64,000 nt of DNA from Chloroflexota bacterium (GCA_020349245.1 CP070764.1:3708202-3772201); one strand, 5' to 3'; shown: positions 1 through 8,440, numbered from the stretch's first letter. Notes: generated by a model from the letters alone, not told the origin. Made by a program: numbers and translations.

Positions 1-1
1 G

Positions 2-739
2 CAGTTGTGGACGCACAACATGAACGTGGACGGCGCCGCGCCGTTCTTGATGGCGCAGGCCACGACTGGCACGCCAACCGTCTGCAGCGTGTCGGTACCA
101 ACGCTGAACGCAGCCACGCCCGGCAACGCCCAGGTGACGCTGGATTGGTCCCCAGCGAATGGCGCTACCGGCTACAACGTTTACTACGACCAGGCCGGTA
201 AAGCCCAGTTCGTAGCGAATGCTGGAAACAACACCACTTACCTTGACACAGGGCTTAGCAACGGCGTGGAATACTGTTACAAGGTCACCGCCTACGACGG
301 CACGTGTGAGACTGGTTTCAGCACCATCCTGTGTGCTATCCCCACAAGCCAGGGACAGGCGACCGACCCGGCGGGTGCCTCGACAATGGAGACAGGTATT
401 TACACCGGTAAAGGCAAAACCAAGACCTATGCACCTCTATCGGCTTTCCTCGTGGGCGACGGTGTAGTGATTCGAGTCTACGTGGTCGACGGCGTGACTG
501 GCCTGCCGCTTGCCGACGCCACGGTCGATCTGCTGATCACCGGACCCGAAAGTTTAACCCTGCTCACCGGACCAAGCGATGCTAACGGCATGGCAGAGGC
601 TACCTGGCAGACCAAGGCGCCCGGGAAGAGAAACCCCGGCACCGCGCCTGGAATCTACTCGGTTGAGGTCAAGGGTATCACAGCCGCCGGTTACCATTGG
701 GATGGTACGCCGATTAATGTTAGCTTTATATTAGAATAG
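2..739 (+). CDS. C-terminal part of a secreted or surface protein with FN3 and Ig-like domains (partial)
   Basis: The reading frame is open to the left edge, so the true start is outside the window. The visible part is about 245 residues. Residues 20-115 look like a fibronectin type III domain: a Val-Thr-Leu-Asp-Trp strand, a Gly-Tyr-Asn-Val-Tyr-Tyr strand, and a Tyr-Cys-Tyr-Lys-Val-Thr-Ala-Tyr strand. Residues about 145-244 look like a bacterial Ig-like or carboxypeptidase-regulatory-like beta-sandwich (a VxVxVVDGVTGLPLADATV strand pattern and a DANGMAEATW turn). Such domains are typical spacers or carbohydrate/protein-binding modules at the C-terminus of exported enzymes. No catalytic part, sortase signal or anchor is visible. 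The stretch is GC-richer to the eye than most of the window. The parent enzyme cannot be named. Confidence 0.75.
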   Translation, partial: QLWTHNMNVDGAAPFLMAQATTGTPTVCSVSVPTLNAATPGNAQVTLDWSPANGATGYNVYYDQAGKAQFVANAGNNTTYLDTGLSNGVEYCYKVTAYDGTCETGFSTILCAIPTSQGQATDPAGASTMETGIYTGKGKTKTYAPLSAFLVGDGVVIRVYVVDGVTGLPLADATVDLLITGPESLTLLTGPSDANGMAEATWQTKAPGKRNPGTAPGIYSVEVKGITAAGYHWDGTPINVSFILE

Positions 740-752
740 GGTTTTCACTAAG

Positions 753-790
753 GAGTGGGTGGATAACTTTATTTTATCCATCCACTCTTT
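753..790 (+). terminator. Rho-independent terminator after the FN3 gene
   Basis: A 14-bp stem pairs 753-766 with 774-787 (one G-T wobble) around a 7-nt loop and ends in a short T run. It starts 13 bases after the stop codon at 739. This separates the upstream gene from the leuS leader. Confidence 0.85.
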
Positions 791-920
791 GATCATAGGT
801 AAGGTAATACTGGTGTTCCTTAACTGTTTGATCACAAATGGCTAAGATTATCGAAAAGGTAACCAGCTTGCGGCGTATTTTCCCAAAATTTTAGGGAAGG
901 CTGTGGTTAAGGACAGATCC

Positions 921-950
921 TTCTGGGTCCACTTAAACTGGTGGTACAAT
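921..950 (+). promoter_or_regulatory. Probable promoter of the T-box/leuS1 transcript
   Basis: TACAAT at 945-950 is preceded by TGG, giving an extended -10 element. The best -35 match, around 921-926, is weak. Transcription would start near 957, just ahead of the first leader hairpin. Confidence 0.5.
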
Positions 951-959
951 TGCAGTTCA

Positions 960-1293
960 GAGCGGAATATCCCGCTTACACAGTTTAAAATCACAATAAG
1001 TGAAACTGCAGGAGTAGTAAACCATCCTACAGCGAGCTGGGAGAGAATGGTGTGAGCCCAGCATGTTGCCCCTGGAGCAGCTCATCGGTTGAACTCGCCT
1101 GCTCTGCCGCTTTCAGGCAGATTCCATTGGTAAAAGTAGATCTTGATTCCTCGATCGAGGATAGCCAGTGGCGGTTATCGCCCGATATCGCGACCCGAGC
1201 GGCTTTTTCGATGATTATCTATTACATGGAAAAGGCAAGCAGGGTGGTACCACGGAGAATACCCTTCGCCCCTGATCAGCGAAGGGTTTTTTT
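960..1293 (+). promoter_or_regulatory. T-box riboswitch, leucine-specific, with terminator
   Basis: The element controls transcription of leuS1 by sensing uncharged tRNA-Leu. The T-box sequence AGGGTGGTACCACGG lies at 1241-1255. An intrinsic terminator follows: stem 1261-1269 with 1279-1287, then a T run to 1293. Stem I can be traced. Its base pairs GCAGG 1008-1012 with CCTGC 1098-1102, and an AGTA motif follows at 1013-1016. An AACC/GGTT helix sits above (1020-1023 with 1087-1090), and a distal stem pairs 1036-1041 with 1057-1062 around the conserved GGTGTGAG part. The specifier loop GAACTCG (1091-1097) places the specifier triplet CTC at 1094-1096. CTC is a leucine codon read by tRNA-Leu with anticodon GAG, which agrees with the downstream leuS. 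T-boxes are known in Chloroflexota as well as Firmicutes. Confidence 0.94.
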
Positions 1294-1362
1294 GATCATG
1301 ATGAATATGTAGGAATTACTGCGAAATTATAAATTTTTAATCTTGAAAACTGGAGGTGAAAG

Positions 1363-1446
1363 ATGGGAACGTTTCGGATCAATAAGAATTGTGAGTATAA
1401 ATCCTCCCTTCTCGCGCGCCTCCTTTGCCTCGTACTTCAAGGATAG
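1363..1446 (+). CDS. Leucine-rich leader peptide upstream of leuS1 (27 aa)
   Basis: This is a short ORF between the T-box terminator and leuS1. ATG at 1363 is preceded by the strong Shine-Dalgarno GGAGGTGA (1352-1359); the stop TAG is at 1444-1446. The peptide has six leucines in residues 16-25, arranged as Leu-Leu-Ala-Arg-Leu-Leu-Cys-Leu-Val-Leu. Their codons are CTT, CTC, CTC, CTT, CTC, CTT, all read by tRNA-Leu(GAG), the isoacceptor implied by the T-box specifier. Bases 1424-1433, inside codons 21-24, are perfectly complementary to 1486-1495, which contains the leuS1 ribosome-binding site. The most likely role is cis regulation: a ribosome stalled on leucine codons would keep 1424-1433 single-stranded and free the leuS1 start. 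That is inference. The ORF, codons and complementarity are seen directly. Confidence 0.7.
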   Translation: MGTFRINKNCEYKSSLLARLLCLVLQG

Positions 1447-1495
1447 AGCCCGATGCAAGTTAACCAATTATCCCTGCAGTTAATAACGAGGCAAA
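1424..1495 (+). promoter_or_regulatory. Hairpin that can hide the leuS1 ribosome-binding site
   Basis: TTTGCCTCGT (1424-1433) and ACGAGGCAAA (1486-1495) form a perfect 10-bp helix. The 3' strand holds GAGG at 1488-1491, the only plausible Shine-Dalgarno for the leuS1 ATG at 1500 (8-nt spacing). A smaller helix, TTAAC 1460-1464 with GTTAA 1479-1483, lies in the loop. The 5' strand lies inside the leader ORF, so translation of the leader can decide whether the helix forms. Confidence 0.7.
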
Positions 1496-1499
1496 TAAA

Positions 1500-3947
1500 A
1501 TGTCTGATTCATATGTCCCCACGAATTTCGAAGCAAACTGGCGAGAGGAATGGCAGGCCTCTGGCCTGTACCGCGCTGTTGAAAACCAAGATAATCCCAA
1601 GTTTTATTGTTTAGATTTTTTTCCCTACCCATCGGGCGAAGGACTGCATGTAGGACATTGTAGGAACTATATCCCCACTGACGTCCTCTCTCGCTACATG
1701 CGAATGCGGGGGTATAACGTATCGCACCCCATGGGTTGGGATTCATTTGGTGAACCTACGGAGCAATACGCGGAGACTCACGGTGTCCATCCAAGGGAGA
1801 TCACCAATCGGAGTACAGCAAATTTCCGTTACCAAATGGATTTAATTGGGACAAGTTACGACTGGACCCGGGAGATCGATTCGTCGCAACCCGAATTCTA
1901 TCGGTGGACCCAATGGTTTTTCCTGAGACTCTATAAAAAAGGGCTGGCGTACCGGGATACAAGCTGGCAGTGGTGGTGCCCGATCTGCCAGACCACGCTT
2001 TCAAGTCATGAGTCCGTTGGTGGGAAGTGCTGGCGGAATCACTCAGGCATTATTCGGCGAGAGATCCCCGCCTGGTATTTTCGCATTACGGATTACGCAG
2101 ATTCCCTCCTGGAGGGATTGGACGGCCTCGATTGGCCGGAGAAAGTCAAGACCTTACAGCGCAACTGGATAGGTCGTTCTGACGGCTGCGAAATCATCTT
2201 TACTACTGAGGTCGGTGAGCCAATTCCTGTCTTCACGACCCGTCCGGAGACTGTATTTGGGACGACATTTATCGTCCTGGCACCAGAACATCGCCTTGTT
2301 GAAGCCTTGGTGGGTGACGCGTCCCGAACTCAGATCAGCAACTACCGCGAGCAAGCTGTGCAGATGAGTGAAATCGATCGCTTGGCAAGGGATCGTCAAA
2401 AAACAGGCGTGTTCTCTGGCAGCTACGCGATCAATCCTTTAAATCAACAGCCTCTACCAGTCTGGATTGCAGATTATGTGCTGCCCACATACGGCACCGG
2501 TGCAGTTATGGGTGTTCCGGCTCATGATGAAAGGGATTTTGAGTTCGCCCGTAAGTATGACCTGCCGATACACGTAGTAATTTCTCCGCCGGACTTCTCT
2601 GGCGCAAATTCCCTGCAAGAAGCATATCTTGAATCTGGCAAGATGATCAATTCTGGACCTTTTGATGGTCTGCAAAGTGAGCTGGCTGCTGAGCAGATAT
2701 TAAAATTCATCGAAAATAATCACTGGGGTTATAGAGCTGTGAGCTACCATTTGCGCGATTGGTTGATCAGCCGCCAGCGTTATTGGGGTACACCTATTCC
2801 CATCATCCATTGCGAACAATGTGGAGAAGTTCCGGTTCCGGAGGGAGAGCTGCCCGTGCTGCTACCGGACCTGAGTGAATTCAAGCCAGACGGAAGTGGT
2901 CGTTCCCCGCTTGCCCGGGTCCCCGAGTTTGTCAACACCACTTGTCCCAAATGTGGAGGTCCCGCCCAACGAGAAACGGATACCATGGGTGGTTTTGCCT
3001 GTTCATCATGGTATTTTTTGCGGTTCACCAGCCCAGATTATGAATATGGACCATTTAACCCTCAATCGATGGAATATTGGATGCCAGTTGACCTGTACGT
3101 GGGAGGAATAGAGCATGCGGTCATGCATTTGATGTATGCACGCTTCTGGACCCAATTTTTGGCTGATGAAGGTTTGCTGCCCTTTAGAGAACCTTTCACC
3201 AGATTGCTGAATCAGGGTCAGATGATGGGGACGGATGGTTTCAGGATGTCAAAATCGCGGGGCAATGTGATCACCCCGAACGACGTTGTCGAACGATATG
3301 GTGCAGACACCTTGCGGGTTTATTCGCTCTTCATGGCCCCCTTTGATCAAGACGTCAACTGGAGTGATGAAGGAATAAAAGGCGCCCGCCGTTTCCTGGC
3401 CCGCATCTGGCAGCTTTACGCAGAAACGTATCAGGAAAGCGCCTCGGCTGGGGTCAAAGATGGCCAATTGGAACATGAGCTGCATAAAATCATTGAGAGA
3501 GTCAGCACTCGCATCGAACAGTTCCGTTTTAACACAATGATCTCTGCCCTGATGGAGTTTGTAAACCTGTTGTCAGATCGCTACCAAAACGGAAATTGGC
3601 AAACCTCAACTTACCACGACTCCTTGGAAACGCTGCTCGTGCTATTAGCTCCTGCAGCTCCATTTATCAGTGAAGAAATATGGTGTCGAAGTGGACATGA
3701 ATTCAGTGTTCACCACCAGAGTTGGCCTGATTGGGATTCCGAGCTGGCTCGGGAAGAGATGGTCAAGATCCCCGTGCAGGTCAACGGAAAAGTACGAGAT
3801 GTAGTTGAAGTGCCTGTGGATGCACGCCAGGAAATTATTGAGGAAGCTGTATTTGATTTGGAGAAGATCCAGCAGCACGTTGCTGGCAGCAAGGTCGAGC
3901 GGGTGATTTATCTCCCGGGTAAAATCATGAATATTGTCACCGGGTGA
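1500..3947 (+). CDS. leuS: Leucyl-tRNA synthetase, T-box-controlled paralog
   Basis: Class Ia synthetase that attaches leucine to tRNA-Leu in the cytoplasm; 815 residues, close to the usual bacterial length. The HIGH motif reads HVGH at residues 50-53 and the KMSKS motif reads RMSKS near 583. The CP1 editing domain is intact: TTRPET, then GTGAVMGVPAHDERD, which removes mischarged amino acids. Zinc-type Cys pairs occur near CPIC and CEQC/CPKC, and a C-terminal tRNA-binding end reads QVNGKVRD. An odd point is the leucine/adenylate-pocket stretch (residues 79-91), which reads GWDSFGEPTEQYA where most LeuRS, including the second copy here, have a form of GxDAFGLPAEN. The start ATG at 1500 is set by GAGG at 1488. 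The gene heads an apparent operon with the methyltransferase fusion and second leuS. Confidence 0.95.
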   Translation: MSDSYVPTNFEANWREEWQASGLYRAVENQDNPKFYCLDFFPYPSGEGLHVGHCRNYIPTDVLSRYMRMRGYNVSHPMGWDSFGEPTEQYAETHGVHPREITNRSTANFRYQMDLIGTSYDWTREIDSSQPEFYRWTQWFFLRLYKKGLAYRDTSWQWWCPICQTTLSSHESVGGKCWRNHSGIIRREIPAWYFRITDYADSLLEGLDGLDWPEKVKTLQRNWIGRSDGCEIIFTTEVGEPIPVFTTRPETVFGTTFIVLAPEHRLVEALVGDASRTQISNYREQAVQMSEIDRLARDRQKTGVFSGSYAINPLNQQPLPVWIADYVLPTYGTGAVMGVPAHDERDFEFARKYDLPIHVVISPPDFSGANSLQEAYLESGKMINSGPFDGLQSELAAEQILKFIENNHWGYRAVSYHLRDWLISRQRYWGTPIPIIHCEQCGEVPVPEGELPVLLPDLSEFKPDGSGRSPLARVPEFVNTTCPKCGGPAQRETDTMGGFACSSWYFLRFTSPDYEYGPFNPQSMEYWMPVDLYVGGIEHAVMHLMYARFWTQFLADEGLLPFREPFTRLLNQGQMMGTDGFRMSKSRGNVITPNDVVERYGADTLRVYSLFMAPFDQDVNWSDEGIKGARRFLARIWQLYAETYQESASAGVKDGQLEHELHKIIERVSTRIEQFRFNTMISALMEFVNLLSDRYQNGNWQTSTYHDSLETLLVLLAPAAPFISEEIWCRSGHEFSVHHQSWPDWDSELAREEMVKIPVQVNGKVRDVVEVPVDARQEIIEEAVFDLEKIQQHVAGSKVERVIYLPGKIMNIVTG

Positions 3948-4020
3948 TAAGTAAATTAACCTGCGAAAATACCAATGCTAAAAACTTGGGTTTGCATAAT
4001 AAATCTAGTTTGGAGAAAAG

Positions 4021-5589
4021 ATGGCAATCGTTTTAGCGTCAGCATGGCAGCCTCGCGGAGAGTTTAAACGTTTCTTTCAACACTTGCCGCTTCTCAAAAA
4101 AGCGTATCGTGGAATAGCTATCACTTTGCCGCCTGATACAGAAACCGGATTGATCGAGTCGCTGAACGTGCATCCGGAAATAAAAGCGGTGGCTACATCA
4201 GATTGGTCTCATGGGCGTGCAGATGCTCTGAGACTCGCTCTTGATTTCAGCGGGTCCCACGTCCATTATGTTGATTTCGATCGCCTGATTCGCTGGATTG
4301 AGACCAGGAGGGAGGAATGGGATAATATCCTGCTGGAGATTGTTAAACACGATTGCCTCGTAATTGGTCGTTCTGCCCACTCGTACCAGACTCATCCCCG
4401 GGCATTAATTCAAACAGAAGCGATCAGCAATCTGGTGATCTCGTATCTGGTAGGTCATTCTCTCGATGTATCTGCTGGTTCCAAAAGTTTCTCTAGAAGA
4501 GCATGTGCATATATTGTGGCAAATTGTATGCCAGGTAACGCTCTCGGTACGGATGCTGAATGGCCAGTGATCATAAAACGCGGCGGGTTTGAAATTAATT
4601 CGATCCTAGTGGATGGCCTGGACTGGGAATCTGCGGATAGATTCCAGGATACCGCTGCGGACAAGAATAGCCAGGAGCATCTAGCAGAAATTTATGATGA
4701 AGACCCGGAAAACTGGTCCAAACGCGTGGATGTTGCCCGGGAGATCGTCCAGGTTGGTTTTGAAGCGATGCATAGAGAATTGCCTTCTTTATATAGATTT
4801 GAGGAATACGATTTGCAGGAAGAGCAGATAGATAATGGGAGCCGTTTTCATTTTGAAGAAGTCTTTGATGTGCAGGACTATCTGTATTTCTACCTTGATT
4901 CCCTTACCCCAGAACGAACACAGGCAGAAGTGGCGGGTCTGGTGCGTGAACTATCCCTCGATTCACCCAGGGATATACTCGATCTGGCATGCGGGTTCGG
5001 CAGACATGCCATTGCCCTGGCTGCGCGGGGACATCGGGTAACAGGCGTGGATAAATATGAGCGATTTTTGGAAATTGCCAGGCAAGAAGCTCATGAACGC
5101 AATTTACCTGCGGAATTTATCCAGGATGATATGCGCAGCATTCAATTCGAGCAGAAGTTTGATCATGTCCTGCTACTTTTCAGTTCTTTTGGGTATTTCG
5201 TGGACGAGGAAAATCAACTGGTTCTGAAGAATATAGCCCGCGCACTGAAACCGGGTGGCTCGGTGGTGATCGAAATTCCGAACCGCGATAGTTTAATAAT
5301 TAACTTCCAACCGATTGTGATCACGGAAAAGGGCCAGGATCTGATGATCGACAGGTGCAGGTTTGATCACTTCACCAGCCGCTGGTACAACCGGCGAATC
5401 GTGATTCGCGAAGGTATTCGCAAGGATAAGCCTTTTTTTATCCGGGTTTATAATTCCGGGGAAATAAAGCAATTGATCAGTTCAGCTGGAATGCAGTTAG
5501 TGAATATCTACGCGGGATACGAGGCAGAACCGCTCTCCGAAAGTTCCACAAGAATGGTTATAATCGCCAGAAAACCAATTGATGAGTGA
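4021..5589 (+). CDS. Glycosyltransferase-like / SAM-dependent methyltransferase fusion
   Basis: 522 residues in two parts. The N-terminal part (about 1-240) resembles a nucleotide-sugar transferase (GT-A) fold: an opening beta strand IVLASA, a conserved HGRADALRLAL helix, and YVDFDR, similar to a metal-binding acidic motif. The C-terminal part (about 290-440) is a class I methyltransferase, with motif I LDLACGFGRHA near residue 320, a following GVDK acidic turn, and a late GGSVVIEIPN strand. TGGAGAAAAG directly ahead of the ATG is a good ribosome-binding site. The gene lies between two leuS genes, 73 bases after the first and 51 before the second, so it is probably co-transcribed with them. 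The substrate is unknown. A link to tRNA or to translation is suggested only by position. Confidence 0.8.
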   Translation: MAIVLASAWQPRGEFKRFFQHLPLLKKAYRGIAITLPPDTETGLIESLNVHPEIKAVATSDWSHGRADALRLALDFSGSHVHYVDFDRLIRWIETRREEWDNILLEIVKHDCLVIGRSAHSYQTHPRALIQTEAISNLVISYLVGHSLDVSAGSKSFSRRACAYIVANCMPGNALGTDAEWPVIIKRGGFEINSILVDGLDWESADRFQDTAADKNSQEHLAEIYDEDPENWSKRVDVAREIVQVGFEAMHRELPSLYRFEEYDLQEEQIDNGSRFHFEEVFDVQDYLYFYLDSLTPERTQAEVAGLVRELSLDSPRDILDLACGFGRHAIALAARGHRVTGVDKYERFLEIARQEAHERNLPAEFIQDDMRSIQFEQKFDHVLLLFSSFGYFVDEENQLVLKNIARALKPGGSVVIEIPNRDSLIINFQPIVITEKGQDLMIDRCRFDHFTSRWYNRRIVIREGIRKDKPFFIRVYNSGEIKQLISSAGMQLVNIYAGYEAEPLSESSTRMVIIARKPIDE

Positions 5590-5640
5590 TGGTCAAAAAG
5601 AATTATTAATTCAATTTAACAGATGTATGTGGAGAAAAGC

Positions 5641-8433
5641 ATGCCAGATCACATTGAATACAATCCTGGGGAAATCGAACCAAAATGGCAGGCTCGCTGG
5701 GAAGAAGATGGTCTCTATGATGCAGATATCGACCGTTCGAAACCAAAATATTATGCCCTAACCATGCTTCCCTACCCGTCTGGAGACCTGCATATCGGTC
5801 ATTGGTATGCAATGACTCCCTCCGATGCCCGGGCACGATATAAGCGGATGCAGGGGTACAATGTTGTGTTCCCGATGGGATTTGATGCCTTTGGTCTACC
5901 CGCGGAAAATGCAGCAATCAACCGGAATATCCACCCGAAAGAGTGGACGTATGCCAATATCGTGCGCATGCGTGGTCAGCTGCGTTCCATGGGAGCGATG
6001 TATGATTGGCGCCGGGAAGCTATCTCTTCCGATCCGAAATATTACCGTTGGTCACAATGGTACTTTACCCAGCTTTATAAGAATAATTTAGCGTACCGCA
6101 AGATGTCCCCGGTGGATTGGTGTCCAAACTGCAACACGACCCTGGCGCGCGAGCAGGTATGGGGAGAAGATCGTCATTGTGAGCGCTGTGGGACCCCGGT
6201 AATCAAGAAAGACCTGGAGCAGTGGTTCTTCCGCACGACAAACTACGCTGAGGAATTATTAGATTTCTCCAACATTGATTGGCCAGAGCGCGTGGTAACC
6301 CTGCAAACTAATTGGATCGGTCGCAGTGAAGGCGCGGAGGTACATTTCGCCGTGGACTCGGCGAACCTGACACAGGACGAAGCACGAATCACAGTCTTCA
6401 CCACCCGTCCCGATACGCTCTGGGGTGCGACTTTCATGGTCTTGGCACCGGAGCATCCCCTGGTGGCAAAAATCACCGCCCCAGAACAGAAAACGGATGT
6501 GGATGAATACGTCCGCCAAGCTGTACGCCAGACAGATATCCAGCGTGAATCTGCAGAGAAAGAAAAGAGTGGGGTTTTCACTGGCGGTTACGCGATCAAT
6601 CCAGTCAACGGCAAGCGGATTCCAATCTGGATAGCGGATTACGTTTTAATGACCTATGGTACTGGAGCGATCATGGCAGTTCCTGCTCATGACGAAAGAG
6701 ATTTCGAATTTGCTTTGAAGTTTGGCTTGCCGATCCTGCCGGTGATCGAACATCCAGACGGATCAGCGAAATCTTTTGCCCCCAGTGGCACCACCAAACC
6801 TGGCTTTGAGCAGGAATTGAATGAAACAGGTATACCTTTCGATAAAAATGAGACAGGTTTATACATTACCTTGACCAGGGATAAAATCAAAAGATATCTT
6901 GAGATAACTTCAAAATACCTGGAAGATAACGCCTGGAATGAAGTGGTTGGGAGCGGATGGTTTTTTGTTTTCACCGATGGTGTTGTGGCTTGGGATTCGT
7001 TGGAAAGCGAACAAATCATTCTTGAGCGCTGCAAAGGTTTAGAGCCGTCTGTGGTGAAATACCGGACGCTCATGGAAATGTTATGGGGAGTCGAATTCTA
7101 TCGTGATGTTTTGTATCATCATGAGTATGGCACCATGATCCATTCTGGTGAATTCAGCGGAGTGCCAGGTGAAGAAGCGGTGGGAAAAGTAAATGTGTGG
7201 TTGGAGGATAAGGAGTTCGGAAAAGCGGCCGTCAACTATCGATTACGAGATTGGCTGATCTCCCGCCAGCGGTATTGGGGCGCTCCCATTCCGATCATTT
7301 ACTGTCCGGAGCACGGGACAGTGCCAGTTCCGGATGACGAGTTGCCAGTTTTGCTCCCTGATGATGTAGAATGGCTGCCGACCGGGGAGAGTCCCTTGAA
7401 ATTGCATCCCACCTGGAGATATACAACCTGCCCGGTATGTGGCAACCCAGCAGAACGGGAAACGGATACCATGGATACATTCATGTGTTCTTCCTGGTAC
7501 CACCTGCGTTACTTGAGCCCGGATTATGATCAAGGGATGTTCGATCCTGAGGAATACGATTATTGGATGCCGGTGGATACATATACTGGTGGGATTGAAC
7601 ATGCAACCATGCATTTGATTTACACCCGGTTTTTCCACAAAGCTGGACGGGATATGGGGATCATGAAGGGACCCGAGCCAATGCTGAAGCTGCGCAATCA
7701 AGGGATTATCCTCGGCGAGGATTCGGAGAAGATGTCAAAAAGCCGGGGGAATGTGGTTGCTCCTGACGAATTGGTTGCCCAGTACGGCGCAGATACTGTG
7801 CGTGCCTACCTCATGTTTTTTGCCCGTTGGGATCTTGGGGGACCTTGGAACAGCAGCGGTATTGAAGGCACTGTCCGCTGGTTGAAGCGCATTTGGACAC
7901 TGGTAACAGAACCAGGAGAACCCGGGTCACCCGATCCAGAGACGAGTCGTGCTTTACGCCGAAAGGTCCATCAAACACTGCGCCAGGTTACTCATGACTT
8001 CGAGACATTTGAATTCAACACCATCGTATCCGCCTTGATGGAGCTGCTCAACGAGATGTACAAGGCTCGCGAAAAAGGTGCCTCCGGATCAGCTGCTTGG
8101 CTCGAAGCCCAGGATATCTATCTGCGTATGCTGGCTCCGGTAGCTCCCCATGCTGCGGAAGAGATGTGGGGTTATCTGGGAAAACCATACTCGGTCCACA
8201 CGCAACCTTGGCCAGAAGTGGATGAGTCTGCCGCTGCGGAAGAGCAGGTCACACTCGTAATTCAGGTGAACGGCAAGGTGCGCGATAGAATTCTCGTACC
8301 TATCGACATCGATGCAGATGAGGCAAAAAATCTGGCCCTTAGTTCGGAAGCAGTGACCAAGTATCTGGAGGGGAAAACTCCCAGGAAAGTGGTTCTGGTA
8401 CCAGGTAAATTGGTCAATATCGTCGTGGGATAA
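5641..8433 (+). CDS. leuS: Leucyl-tRNA synthetase, second paralog with a ~120-aa insertion
   Basis: A second complete class Ia leucyl-tRNA synthetase, 930 residues from the ATG at 5641, which has GGAG at 5632-5635. An upstream ATG at 5623 is in frame but has no ribosome-binding site. HIGH is at residues 51-54, the canonical pocket FDAFGLPAEN near 81-90, and KMSKS at 697-701. The editing domain (TTRPDT, GTGAIMAVPAHDERD) and the zinc Cys pairs are present, so it should be active. It carries an extra segment of about 120 residues (roughly 374-497, bases 6760-7130) between the editing domain and the return to the catalytic core; leuS1 lacks it. No T-box precedes it directly, but it may be read from the leuS1 transcript. 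Its pocket is the more ordinary one and may be the housekeeping copy; this is a guess. Confidence 0.95.
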   Translation: MPDHIEYNPGEIEPKWQARWEEDGLYDADIDRSKPKYYALTMLPYPSGDLHIGHWYAMTPSDARARYKRMQGYNVVFPMGFDAFGLPAENAAINRNIHPKEWTYANIVRMRGQLRSMGAMYDWRREAISSDPKYYRWSQWYFTQLYKNNLAYRKMSPVDWCPNCNTTLAREQVWGEDRHCERCGTPVIKKDLEQWFFRTTNYAEELLDFSNIDWPERVVTLQTNWIGRSEGAEVHFAVDSANLTQDEARITVFTTRPDTLWGATFMVLAPEHPLVAKITAPEQKTDVDEYVRQAVRQTDIQRESAEKEKSGVFTGGYAINPVNGKRIPIWIADYVLMTYGTGAIMAVPAHDERDFEFALKFGLPILPVIEHPDGSAKSFAPSGTTKPGFEQELNETGIPFDKNETGLYITLTRDKIKRYLEITSKYLEDNAWNEVVGSGWFFVFTDGVVAWDSLESEQIILERCKGLEPSVVKYRTLMEMLWGVEFYRDVLYHHEYGTMIHSGEFSGVPGEEAVGKVNVWLEDKEFGKAAVNYRLRDWLISRQRYWGAPIPIIYCPEHGTVPVPDDELPVLLPDDVEWLPTGESPLKLHPTWRYTTCPVCGNPAERETDTMDTFMCSSWYHLRYLSPDYDQGMFDPEEYDYWMPVDTYTGGIEHATMHLIYTRFFHKAGRDMGIMKGPEPMLKLRNQGIILGEDSEKMSKSRGNVVAPDELVAQYGADTVRAYLMFFARWDLGGPWNSSGIEGTVRWLKRIWTLVTEPGEPGSPDPETSRALRRKVHQTLRQVTHDFETFEFNTIVSALMELLNEMYKAREKGASGSAAWLEAQDIYLRMLAPVAPHAAEEMWGYLGKPYSVHTQPWPEVDESAAAEEQVTLVIQVNGKVRDRILVPIDIDADEAKNLALSSEAVTKYLEGKTPRKVVLVPGKLVNIVVG

Positions 8434-8440
8434 TACATTC

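Noticed and set aside
1052-1312. 86-codon open frame overlapping the T-box
   Set aside because: It runs through the specifier region, T-box sequence and terminator, has no ribosome-binding site and no recognisable protein. The RNA element explains the sequence.
5623-5640. ATG at 5623 as start of the second leuS
   Set aside because: No ribosome-binding site precedes it, while the ATG at 5641 has GGAG at the right distance and begins the normal LeuRS N-terminus.
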